Source of the DNA: CAWBQO01 sp963790965
GTDB lineage: Bacteria > Bacteroidota > Rhodothermia > Rhodothermales > DASSAV01
Assembly (NCBI GenBank): GCA_963790965.1
Contig: CAWBQO010000003.1
Span: 682,001-746,000, forward strand
Direction of reading: 5' to 3'
DNA: 64,000 nucleotides
Below the pieces are notes generated by a model. The model was given only the letters and a program-made list of their open reading frames with translations. It was not told the DNA's origin and did no database searches. Position numbers and translations under genes: made by a program. Shown one piece after another: positions 17,391 to 25,041 of the stretch; the first letter of the stretch is position 1; every line of letters starts with the position of its first letter.

Positions 17391-18698
17391 GTGGCCGACG
17401 CACAAGACGTACATATACTCATCGCCGACGATCGTCCGGAGAACCTCATGTCCATTGAGGCGATCCTGGACGGCATGGGGCTGACGCTCGTGCGCGCGCT
17501 GTCCGGGCGGGAAGTCCTCCGTGCTACCCTGTCTCAGGAGTTCGCGGTGATCCTGCTCGACGTGCGGATGCCCGAGATGGACGGCTTTGAGGCCGCCGTT
17601 CTTCTGCGGCAGCGTGAGAAAACGCAGTTGACGCCGATCATCTTCCTGACCGCCGGTGACCGGAGCGAAACGCTCGAAAGCAGGGGCTACTCTGCAGGAG
17701 GCGTCGACTACCTTTCCAAGCCGATTCCGCCGGAGGTGCTGCGCGCCAAAGTGGGCGTTTTCGTCGACCTTTTCGTAAAAACCCGCGAAGTTCAGCGCCT
17801 CAACGAGGATCTCGAAGCGCGGGTCAAGGCGCGCACCGCGGACTTTGAACGCGCCAACGAGGACTTGCTGCGCGAGATTTCCGAAAGGCGCCGCGTGGAC
17901 GCAGAGCTGCGGGTGCTCAACGCGGAGCTGGAAAAGCGCGTGCTCGACCGCACGGCCGCACTCGAGTCGACCGCGAAAGAACTTCGCTCGTTCAGCTACT
18001 CGGTCTCGCACGACCTACGCGCCCCGCTTCGGCGGATTACCGCGTACGCGCAGATGCTGGAGGAGGAAAGCGGCAGTGACGTGAGTGCGAAGGGAGCCGA
18101 ATATCTTTCGCGCATCGTTCACTCCTGCGACCGGATGCAAGATCTTGTTGAGGACTTGCTTCAGCTTTCGCGCGTCAGCAGCGGGGAGATGGATCGAGAG
18201 CGGGTGGACCTGAGCCGGCTTGGACGAGCCATCGCCACGGAATTGAAAGAGTCCGAGCCGGACCGTTCGGCGACCTTCACCATCGAAGACGACCTGCAGG
18301 CGGACGGCGATCCGCGCCTGCTGCGAATCGCGCTCTTCAATCTGCTCGAGAACGCCTGGAAGTTCACCGGAAAGGTGCCGCACGCGGAGATTGCGTTCAG
18401 CCGGGATCTGTCGTCCAATGGCTCCGTCGTCTTCCTGGTTCAGGATAATGGCGTGGGATTCGACGCGCGGCACGGTAAGGACGTGTTCGCGCCGTTTCAC
18501 CGGTTGCACAAGGAGTCGGACTTCCCCGGCACGGGCATTGGACTGGCGATCGTGCAGCGGGTCGTTCACCGGCATGGCGGCGACATCGCGGCGCTCCCGC
18601 TTCCCGACGGAGGGGCCAAGTTCGTTTTCAGCCTCGGCACTCCCCTGCCGCAAGAAGCCGGTGCTGAGAGTGGAGAATCAACCCCGACGTCATCTTGA
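17391..18698 (+). CDS. Receiver-histidine kinase protein, partner of the HAMP-array kinase
   Basis: Soluble two-component protein of 435 residues. It has an N-terminal receiver domain (ILIADDRPEN; phospho-Asp57 in LLDVRMPEMDG), then a coiled coil (about 125-195). HisKA follows with SVSHDLRAPLRR (His207), in the phytochrome-like/bacteriophytochrome kinase subgroup, and then HATPase_c with NLLENAWKF, DNGVGFD and a G2 box. The GTG at 17391 is preceded by AAGGAC at a workable distance and places the receiver at the N-terminus; longer upstream frames lie inside the previous gene. It starts 17 bp after the giant kinase and is surely co-transcribed. Together they look like a phosphorelay in which one protein's receiver reports on the other's kinase; direction of flow is inference. 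Confidence 0.9.
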   Translation: MADAQDVHILIADDRPENLMSIEAILDGMGLTLVRALSGREVLRATLSQEFAVILLDVRMPEMDGFEAAVLLRQREKTQLTPIIFLTAGDRSETLESRGYSAGGVDYLSKPIPPEVLRAKVGVFVDLFVKTREVQRLNEDLEARVKARTADFERANEDLLREISERRRVDAELRVLNAELEKRVLDRTAALESTAKELRSFSYSVSHDLRAPLRRITAYAQMLEEESGSDVSAKGAEYLSRIVHSCDRMQDLVEDLLQLSRVSSGEMDRERVDLSRLGRAIATELKESEPDRSATFTIEDDLQADGDPRLLRIALFNLLENAWKFTGKVPHAEIAFSRDLSSNGSVVFLVQDNGVGFDARHGKDVFAPFHRLHKESDFPGTGIGLAIVQRVVHRHGGDIAALPLPDGGAKFVFSLGTPLPQEAGAESGESTPTSS

Positions 18699-18723
18699 CG
18701 GGGCGCGTGCCGAACAAAGCTGA

Positions 18724-19728
18724 TTACGCCTCCTGCTCTGCCTCCTGCTCAGTTTCCTCAGACAACCACTGGAAAAGTGCAGGCAGCTCCTGTTGAAGGG
18801 CGGCTTCGACGTGGGGATCGAGCCGGGCACCATATAGAGAGCGCACTTTGCGGAAGGTGTCGAACAGGGCCTCTCCTTCGCTGAGGCGCACGCTCGTAAG
18901 GTTGGCAAGCTCCAAATCTACGTCGTCGAAGATCGTCTCCCGCAGATCGCAGCCGCGCAGATTCGCGCCATGCAAGCTGGCCCCAGTGAAATTCGAGCGC
19001 CGGAGAACGGCTCCCTGCAGATTTGCTTCACGGAGGTTGGCCTCGGTAGGCTCGGAACGCTCCATGTCCGCGCCGATCAGAATGGCGTATTGGAGGTCGG
19101 CCCCGTGCAAAATCGCGCCACGAAGGTCGGCTTTGGAAAGTGTAGCGCGCTCGAGGTCGGCCTCCTTCAGGTTGGCCCCGCGCAAATCCGTCTCGATCAG
19201 GACTGAGCGCTCCAGGTCGGCCGACTCGAGATTCGCGCCGGCGAGATTGGAGCCGAAGAGGTTTGCCCCACCCAGATTACCGCCTTCCAGGTCTGCGCCC
19301 CAGAGATCGGAGTCTTTAAGTCCGGTCCCGGAGAGGTTGGCCCCCTTGAGATAAGCGTGGGTGAGCTTGATCTTTTCTTTAATTCCGCCGCGGTTCAATC
19401 GGCGGATGTTGCCCGCGATGCGGTGGGTGGCCTCGGGCGATTTCCATCCAAGATAATCTTCGATTTCTTCCCGGTAGCGGTTGTTCGTCAGGCGCGTTTC
19501 AGCGCGGCGGTTGAGCCAGAGCAAAAACCAGCCGATGATGAGAAGGTCGAAGAGCGTCCCGTGCGCCTCCGCCATTACATTCTCGACGAAGTTGTAGGTG
19601 TCGCGCAGATAAAACGTTAGCGAAGCTGGAATGACGATGAGCGTCGCCGTGACCAACACGAGGAAGGCCAGCAGCACCGGCTTTTCAGCGGCGAGACGTT
19701 CGAGTTCTGCTCCGATTCGCTTAAACAT
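18724..19728 (-). CDS. Pentapeptide-repeat membrane protein
   Basis: A 334-residue protein with two N-terminal hydrophobic helices (about 18-42, and FDLLIIGWFLLWLN at about 61-74). A cytoplasmic linker follows, and then about 25 tandem pentapeptides of the A(D/N)Lxx type from roughly residue 127 to 285, for example GADLEGGNLGGANLFGSNL. These fold as a right-handed quadrilateral beta-helix. The family is structurally clear, but function varies (scaffolding, gyrase protection, unknown), and membrane-anchored versions have no established role. It ends 25 bp from the convergent kinase gene and begins 42 bp after the fructosamine-kinase-like gene, so it probably ends that operon. Confidence 0.87.
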   Translation of the reverse strand: MFKRIGAELERLAAEKPVLLAFLVLVTATLIVIPASLTFYLRDTYNFVENVMAEAHGTLFDLLIIGWFLLWLNRRAETRLTNNRYREEIEDYLGWKSPEATHRIAGNIRRLNRGGIKEKIKLTHAYLKGANLSGTGLKDSDLWGADLEGGNLGGANLFGSNLAGANLESADLERSVLIETDLRGANLKEADLERATLSKADLRGAILHGADLQYAILIGADMERSEPTEANLREANLQGAVLRRSNFTGASLHGANLRGCDLRETIFDDVDLELANLTSVRLSEGEALFDTFRKVRSLYGARLDPHVEAALQQELPALFQWLSEETEQEAEQEA

Positions 19729-19770
19729 AGAGAATGAAGAAGGCTTGTAGCCGACAAGCTCGTATCGCGC

Positions 19771-20625
19771 TCAGAATTGTCTCAAAACCGCGTCTACAGA
19801 AGCCTGATAACTCCCTCCAAATAGGTTCAGATGGTTGAGTAGGTGGTAAAGGTTATAGATCGACTTACGCTCTTCGTAAGCGCCATCGAGCGGCCATGCC
19901 TCGTTGTAGGCGTCATAGAACCTCTTGTCGAAGCCGCCGAAAAGCTCGGTCAGCGCCAGATCGGTCTCGCGATGTCCGTAGTACGCGGCGGGATCGATGA
20001 GGGTCGGCGTTCCTTCTTCAGTAACCATAAAATTGCCGGACCACAGATCGCCGTGCAGCAGCGAGGCTTCGGGCCGGCGCGGCAGATCTTTGTGGAGCGC
20101 AGCGTATAAGCGATCCATAGGCGCATCCCAACCGGACAACCACTTCCCGGCTCGCCGGGCGCGTTCGGCCTGTGGTTGTAGCCGCTGTTCGCGAAAGAAG
20201 TCGATCCAGCTCTCGCTCGGTTCGTTGGACTGCGGCGTGCGCCCGATGAAGTTGTTGAACGGAGCGCCGTAGGAGGGACCGGCCACGCGGTGCAGCGCTG
20301 CGAGGCCATGGCCGAGTCTCTCCCACGCATCCGGGGTCATCGCGCCGGATGCAATCCATTCGAGAAGGAGAAACCCGCCGCCGGGCCCCGTCTCTTCACA
20401 GGCGATGATCTCCGGGACGTGGAGCGGCGAACGGGCGGACTTCAGGAGTCGCAGTCCTGCAGCCTCTGCGGCGAACGTCCGCGCTACGTCGCTGCCGCCC
20501 AATTTCAGAAAGAAAACGCCCACCTCTGCCTCGACGCGGTACGCATCTGCGATGCAGCCACCGCCGACCCGCTCTGCGCCGATGGATTGCACGGGGAGTC
20601 TGGACAAAACATCGCTCAGCTGCAT
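19771..20625 (-). CDS. Fructosamine kinase family protein (protein deglycation kinase)
   Basis: Small-molecule kinase of the fructosamine-3-kinase/ketosamine-3-kinase family (aminoglycoside-phosphotransferase-like fold). Members phosphorylate sugar adducts on lysines (ribulosamine, erythrulosamine or fructosamine) so that the adduct falls off. The length of 284 residues matches bacterial members. Catalytic landmarks are the Brenner-type LLHGDLWSGN loop near residue 190, the metal-binding LIDPAAYYGHRETDLA segment, and the N-terminal glycine-rich GGGCIADAYRV loop. It begins 7 bp after the LMW phosphatase stop, an arrangement with functional meaning (see findings). Substrate preference cannot be read from sequence. 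Confidence 0.92.
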   Translation of the reverse strand: MQLSDVLSRLPVQSIGAERVGGGCIADAYRVEAEVGVFFLKLGGSDVARTFAAEAAGLRLLKSARSPLHVPEIIACEETGPGGGFLLLEWIASGAMTPDAWERLGHGLAALHRVAGPSYGAPFNNFIGRTPQSNEPSESWIDFFREQRLQPQAERARRAGKWLSGWDAPMDRLYAALHKDLPRRPEASLLHGDLWSGNFMVTEEGTPTLIDPAAYYGHRETDLALTELFGGFDKRFYDAYNEAWPLDGAYEERKSIYNLYHLLNHLNLFGGSYQASVDAVLRQF

Positions 20626-20631
20626 AAGGCC

Positions 20632-21189
20632 CTACCGGTCGGTTGGTTCTTCACTTGCGGAAGCGGTGCTGCTCCTTTCGAGGTGGTAGTGCGCTATGAG
20701 GTGGCGCAGCAGGGCGGCGGACGTTCGTTCCACAATCTCGAAAACAGCTTCAAAGCCGTCCTTGCCGCCGTAGTAGGGGTCCGGCACCTGGAAGTGCTCC
20801 GGCATCGGATCGAACTCCCGGAAGAGCTTCACCTTGTGGCCGGCGCGGTCGCCCTGGTCGAGGAAGAGGACGTCATGAAGATTGTTGCGGTCCATGACGA
20901 GGATGTGATCGTGATACTGGAGGTCGTCGGCGCTAAACTGCGAACCTCGGTGAGCGGCGAGCGAGAGACCATGCGCTTCGGCGGTCTTGATCATCCTCTC
21001 GTCGGCACCGTCGCCGATATGCCAGTCGCCCGTACCTGACGAACGGATTTCGAAGCGATCCTGCAGGCCCGCCGCTTCGACCGCCCGCCGGAATGCGCCT
21101 TCGGCAAGCGGGCTTCGGCATATGTTGCCGAGGCAAACGAACATGATCTTTATTGGAGGCGCGGCCGCGTCTTGGGTGGAACGGCTCAT
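20632..21189 (-). CDS. Low-molecular-weight protein-tyrosine-phosphatase family protein
   Basis: Cysteine phosphatase of 185 residues. The N-terminal CX5R signature (CLGNICRS, nucleophile Cys19, Arg25) and the distal general-acid loop (VPDPYYGG) are both intact, so it should be active. The ATG at 21189 is preferred. An in-frame start at 21234 adds 15 residues ahead of an already long N-terminus, and family members begin a few residues before the IMFVCLGN strand. It is divergent from dxs and directly upstream of the fructosamine kinase homologue, so ribulosamine-5-phosphate or phosphotyrosine are both reasonable substrates. Confidence 0.93.
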   Translation of the reverse strand: MSRSTQDAAAPPIKIMFVCLGNICRSPLAEGAFRRAVEAAGLQDRFEIRSSGTGDWHIGDGADERMIKTAEAHGLSLAAHRGSQFSADDLQYHDHILVMDRNNLHDVLFLDQGDRAGHKVKLFREFDPMPEHFQVPDPYYGGKDGFEAVFEIVERTSAALLRHLIAHYHLERSSTASASEEPTDR

Positions 21190-21280
21190 GTCGGGTAGGG
21201 TCTGGCTGATTGGAAAACGATTCGCTGAGGCCATACAACCGTTCGGTGACGTAGATCCCCTGCAGCGCGCCTTCTTCGTG

Positions 21281-21304
21281 AACTTTCAATCCCGTTTGAA
21301 AGTT
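21281..21304. promoter_or_regulatory. Perfect 9-bp inverted repeat in the divergent promoter region
   Basis: aactttcaa, spacer tcccgt, ttgaaagtt. It sits 92 bp upstream of the LMW phosphatase start and 43 bp upstream of the dxs ATG. Its right end overlaps the proposed dxs -35 hexamer, which is the classic position for a repressor or activator operator. Confidence 0.5.
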
Positions 21305-21331
21305 GACATCTCATGCCCGGCAGTTTACCAT
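21303..21331 (+). promoter_or_regulatory. Candidate dxs promoter
   Basis: TTGACA at 21303-21308, 17-bp spacer, TACCAT at 21326-21331. This is a perfect -35 with a weak -10 (TAnnnT) and canonical spacing. Initiation near 21338 would leave only about 10 nt before the ATG at 21347, or about 37 nt before the alternative ATG at 21374. Confidence 0.4.
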
Positions 21332-21346
21332 CTTCCCCGCCGCTTC

Positions 21347-23323
21347 ATGGATTCCCCTTCCCCTAACGGCTTCATGGCCGGCCCCCTGCTCCGCAGCATC
21401 AACAGTCCGAAAGACCTCCGTGCCCTGGCGGAGGAGGATTTGCCGGACGTATGCAAGGAGCTTCGAGCTTTCATTATCGATGTGGTGTCGGTTTACGGCG
21501 GGCACTTCGGCGCTTCCCTCGGGGCCGTCGAGTTGACGGTGGCGCTGCACTATGCCTTCAATACCCCGGACGACCGGCTCGTTTGGGATGTCGGGCATCA
21601 AGCGTACGGTCACAAGATCCTGACGGGCCGCCGCGATGCCTTCTACACCAACCGCAAGTACGGCGGACTCTCCGGCTTTCCTCGGCGGCAGGAATCTCCG
21701 TACGATACGTTCGGTGTCGGCCATGCGTCTACCTCCATCTCCGCGGCGCTCGGCATGGCGAAGGCGAGGGACATTGCCAGGGAGGACCGCCGCGTGGTGG
21801 CCGTGATCGGCGACGGCTCGTTGACGGGCGGACTCGCGTTTGAGGCGCTCAACAATGCAGGGGCCGGCGACTCGGACTTGCTGGTCATCCTGAATGATAA
21901 TCGGATGTCCATCGACCCCAACGTAGGCGCGCTGAACGAGTACCTTGCCGAAATCACGTCCGGGCAGCACTGGAACCACCTGCGCGACGAGGTCTGGTCC
22001 TTTTTCGACAAGCTGAAGGGGATGGGCGGCGGCACCTTGCAGCGGCTTGCATCGCGCGTTGAAGACGGCGTCAAGTCGATGATCACGCCCGGAGGCCTGT
22101 TTGAGGCGCTTGGTTTCAGGTATTTCGGCCCTGTAGACGGGCATGACGTACACCTTTTGACCGAACTCCTGCGCGATCTGCGCAAACTCCACGGACCGAT
22201 TCTCCTGCACACCGTCACGGTGAAGGGCAAGGGTTTCGCACCCGCCGAGCGCGACCAGGTCAAGTGGCACGCGCAAAGCTCACCCTTCGACAAGGTGACG
22301 GGAGCCGCCGTGACTGCTTCGACGGCAAAGAAGGCTTCTGCGCCGAAGTGGCAGGACGTTTTCGGGAAGGCGCTCGTCGAACTGGCCTTACAGGACGAAA
22401 AGGTCGTCGGGATTACGGCGGCCATGCCTTCCGGCACGAGCATGAAGCTTATGCTGGAGGAGCTTCCCAAGCGGGCATTTGACGTAGGGATCGCGGAAAT
22501 GCACGGGGTGGTGTTTGCTGCGGGACTCGCAACGGAGGGTCTGCGTCCGTTCGTGGCGATCTACTCCTCTTTCCTGCAGCGTGCCTATGACGGCATCGTG
22601 CACGACGTGGCTTTGCAAAAGCTGCCCGTTGTGTTCTGCATCGACCGCGCCGGCGTTGCAGGCGCAGACGGTCCGACCCACCACGGCGCGCTGGACATTG
22701 CGTATCTGCGTTGCGTTCCAAATCTCGTCAGCGCGGCACCTATGGATGAGGAGGACCTCCGGGACATGATGTTTACCGCTAATGGGTGGAACGAAGGACC
22801 ATTTGCGATCCGCTATCCTCGCGGCGAGGCAACGGGCATGGCGATCGCCGAGGGATTCAGGGAGATCGTGGTGGGCAAGGGGCGGAAGTTGCGCGAGGGT
22901 TCCGACCTGACGTTCGTCACGTACGGGGCCATCGGCTCCTACGCCGTGGAGGCCTGCGAGCGCCTGGAGGCGGAGGGCATCAGCGCAGCGCATTATGATC
23001 TGCGGTTCTGCAAGCCGCTCGACGAGGAACTGCTAAAGGAGGTTTTCGAGCGCTTTGACCGGGTGATTACCCTCGAGGACGGCGTGGTTCAGGGTGGAGC
23101 CGGAAGCGCCGTGCTCGAGTGGATGACCGATCACGGCTACCGCGCCAATGTGCTTCGGCTCGGGTTGCCGGATCGTTTCCTGCCGCACGGGGAACAGCTT
23201 GAACTCCACGATCTGGCGGGCATAGGCCCCGACGGACTCGTGCAGCACGCCCGCTCGATGCTACAGGGTGCAGCGGAAACGGCTGAGAATGGAAGAGCGT
23301 CAGAGTCTGCGCCGGTTATTTAG
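21347..23323 (+). CDS. dxs: 1-deoxy-D-xylulose-5-phosphate synthase
   Basis: Thiamine-diphosphate enzyme that condenses pyruvate and glyceraldehyde 3-phosphate, the first step of the MEP isoprenoid pathway. With the ATG at 21347 it has 658 residues, slightly above the usual 620-640. Landmarks are the N-terminal LRAFIIDVVSVYGGHFGASLG block, DVGHQAYGHKILTGR, the ThDP motif GDGSLTGG followed by NDNRMSI, and the transketolase-like central and C-terminal domains (HDVALQKLPVVFCIDRAGVAGADGPTHHG split across the pyrimidine-binding region). The frame stays open upstream to 20987, but that part runs antisense through the LMW phosphatase and is rejected. ATG at 21374 is an alternative start. Confidence 0.97.
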   Translation: MDSPSPNGFMAGPLLRSINSPKDLRALAEEDLPDVCKELRAFIIDVVSVYGGHFGASLGAVELTVALHYAFNTPDDRLVWDVGHQAYGHKILTGRRDAFYTNRKYGGLSGFPRRQESPYDTFGVGHASTSISAALGMAKARDIAREDRRVVAVIGDGSLTGGLAFEALNNAGAGDSDLLVILNDNRMSIDPNVGALNEYLAEITSGQHWNHLRDEVWSFFDKLKGMGGGTLQRLASRVEDGVKSMITPGGLFEALGFRYFGPVDGHDVHLLTELLRDLRKLHGPILLHTVTVKGKGFAPAERDQVKWHAQSSPFDKVTGAAVTASTAKKASAPKWQDVFGKALVELALQDEKVVGITAAMPSGTSMKLMLEELPKRAFDVGIAEMHGVVFAAGLATEGLRPFVAIYSSFLQRAYDGIVHDVALQKLPVVFCIDRAGVAGADGPTHHGALDIAYLRCVPNLVSAAPMDEEDLRDMMFTANGWNEGPFAIRYPRGEATGMAIAEGFREIVVGKGRKLREGSDLTFVTYGAIGSYAVEACERLEAEGISAAHYDLRFCKPLDEELLKEVFERFDRVITLEDGVVQGGAGSAVLEWMTDHGYRANVLRLGLPDRFLPHGEQLELHDLAGIGPDGLVQHARSMLQGAAETAENGRASESAPVI

Positions 23324-23347
23324 TTCTTGCGAATCAACATCTTCGTT

Positions 23348-23872
23348 ATGTCTATAGAAGCTGATCTCGATAAAGCCTTCGCCCGGTTCCGGCCGCAGGC
23401 ACAGGTCTGGGTGTACATTGCCGATCGCGAGCTTTCGCCCGCGGACGCGGACAAGCTCCAGATGTATATCAATGCGTTTGCCGATGACTGGCTCTCTCAC
23501 GGAGATGCCGTTGAAGCCGGCTCCGCGGTTGTGTACGGTCGGATATTGCTGCTCGTTGGGGACACTGAGCAAGGCGTCTCGGGATGTGGGCAAGACGACG
23601 GCGGACGAGCCGTAGAGGCAGCCGCACGGAACGGCGGCTTCAGGTGGGTCTCCCCGCTGTTCGTCACCTTCCTCGACGCCGACGGCAAGCTCCATTCCGA
23701 GTCGCGGGCAGAGTTCAAGGTCCGGCTTAGGCGCACCGACTCGGCAGACTACCGCATCGTCGATCCCTCTGTGCGCACGGTGAGTGAACTCCGCGAAGGT
23801 GCGCTGGTCAGGCCGCTTGCCACAAGCTGGGCCGCAGGCCTGCTTCCTCGGGATCATTTCTCCGAAGGTTGA
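23348..23872 (+). CDS. Conserved small protein, Bacteroidota family often mislabelled 'ABC transporter ATPase'
   Basis: A 174-residue soluble protein starting 24 bp after dxs. The pattern is recognisable: VWVYIADRELSPADADKL near the N-terminus, then W.SHG, then RILLLVGDTE.GVSGCGQDD. Bacteroidota relatives show WVYxSDRxLT, a WxxHG and an ASGCSID equivalent. There is no Walker motif, so the usual database name is wrong. A C-terminal extension of about 50 residues (after FVTFLDADGKLH) is highly charged. Function is unknown; the short spacing suggests co-transcription with dxs. Confidence 0.75.
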   Translation: MSIEADLDKAFARFRPQAQVWVYIADRELSPADADKLQMYINAFADDWLSHGDAVEAGSAVVYGRILLLVGDTEQGVSGCGQDDGGRAVEAAARNGGFRWVSPLFVTFLDADGKLHSESRAEFKVRLRRTDSADYRIVDPSVRTVSELREGALVRPLATSWAAGLLPRDHFSEG

Positions 23873-24015
23873 GGATCGCGGGTGGCGCGGGTTACATTGC
23901 TGAAATAGGGTTGTCTTTGCTGGGCAGGGAAGGCTATACGTCGGAACAGCACGCTGCGGGTGGGGTCACACTCGCACTCATGAACTGGAGCCGACACCAC
24001 GCCGACCCATCTGCT

Positions 24016-24969
24016 ATGCCCCGCTTTGCTTTCATTTTGCTGTCTCTGCTGCTCTTTTTGCCGCAGGCGGCAAAGGCGCAGTACATCAACCAGACGGCGG
24101 TCGAGGACATTCTCGAACAGCCTCAATCCCGCCTCGACGAGCTTCCGGAAGTATTTTACGAATACTACGTCCTCGAGAACGCCGACAGCAACAGCGTCAT
24201 CGCGCGCAACACGCTCTACAAGCGGATTGGCGAGGGAGACACGCGCCTCGGACAGAAGCGCGCGCGCTTGTTGGAAATGATCAACCGGGAGCTGATCGCG
24301 GAGATGTCCGTCGGCGACACGCTGATCGTGCCGAGCGCTCCGGACATGTACCAGCTCGACTTCCGCGCCTACTCCCCTTTCCCGCGCTACTACCCGGGCG
24401 CGCGTTCGCTGGACAAGCTCTTCGTCATCGACAAGACCGTTCAGGCTTTTGCCGCTTACGAGTACGGCCAACTGGTTCGCTGGGGCGTGGTGAATACCGG
24501 TGCGGCGGAATCCCCGACGCCGACCGGGCGCTACAACTTCAACTGGAAGGAGCCATACCGCGTCTCCTCGCTGAGTCCGCCCGGTGAAGACTGGGAGATG
24601 TACTGGGTCTTCAACATCCACGAGCAGCGAGGCATCCACATCCATCAGTATCCTATGCCGACGGGCGGCCCGACGAGCCACGGCTGCGTGCGGCTGATCG
24701 ACGCGGACGCGAAGTGGATCTACACGTGGGCGGACCCGTGGAAGCGTTCGGGAGGCACCGGTTACGGGGCGGGCGGGCGAATCGAGGCCCCCGGAAGCAC
24801 CGTCATCATCATCGGCGAGGACCCGGTCGACCATCCGACGCCCTTCGAGCGGAAGAAGAAGTATCCGATTTTGTCGCGCGTGCAACTGCCGGCCGATCCC
24901 TTTAGCGTTCCGCCGGGCACGGCCCTGCAGAAGCACTTCGACCGGTTGCGACTCAGTGCGTCCCGTTGA
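24016..24969 (+). CDS. Secreted L,D-transpeptidase (YkuD family)
   Basis: Periplasmic cysteine transpeptidase that forms 3-3 peptidoglycan cross-links or attaches proteins to peptidoglycan. The ATG at 24016 gives a clean signal peptide (MPRFAFILLSLLLFLP..AKAQ) of about 23 residues and a 317-residue product; the upstream open frame has no such feature. The YkuD catalytic domain spans about residues 135-275 and ends in the active-site block HIHQYPMPTGG..SHGCVRL, with Cys nucleophile in SHGC. Residues 30-130 (FYEYYVLENADSNSVIARNTLYKRI and onward) resemble a small helical or LysM-like region but lack a clear signature. A strong bidirectional terminator follows. Confidence 0.92.
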   Translation: MPRFAFILLSLLLFLPQAAKAQYINQTAVEDILEQPQSRLDELPEVFYEYYVLENADSNSVIARNTLYKRIGEGDTRLGQKRARLLEMINRELIAEMSVGDTLIVPSAPDMYQLDFRAYSPFPRYYPGARSLDKLFVIDKTVQAFAAYEYGQLVRWGVVNTGAAESPTPTGRYNFNWKEPYRVSSLSPPGEDWEMYWVFNIHEQRGIHIHQYPMPTGGPTSHGCVRLIDADAKWIYTWADPWKRSGGTGYGAGGRIEAPGSTVIIIGEDPVDHPTPFERKKKYPILSRVQLPADPFSVPPGTALQKHFDRLRLSASR

Positions 24970-24989
24970 GTCCGGCCGATCATCATAAG

Positions 24990-25023
24990 AAACGGCCCGC
25001 GTAACGCTGTACGCGGGCCGTTT
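24990..25023. terminator. Bidirectional intrinsic terminator
   Basis: A 14-bp perfect stem (24990-25003 with 25010-25023), hexanucleotide loop, and GC-rich core flanked by AAA on the left and TTT on the right. It therefore ends transcription of both the L,D-transpeptidase (plus) and lepB (minus). Confidence 0.85.
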
Positions 25024-25041
25024 ACCGTTTGACAATCAACG

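Noticed and set aside
20987..21346. N-terminal extension of dxs by 120 codons
   Set aside because: It overlaps the LMW phosphatase on the other strand; the ATG at 21347 gives family-like length.
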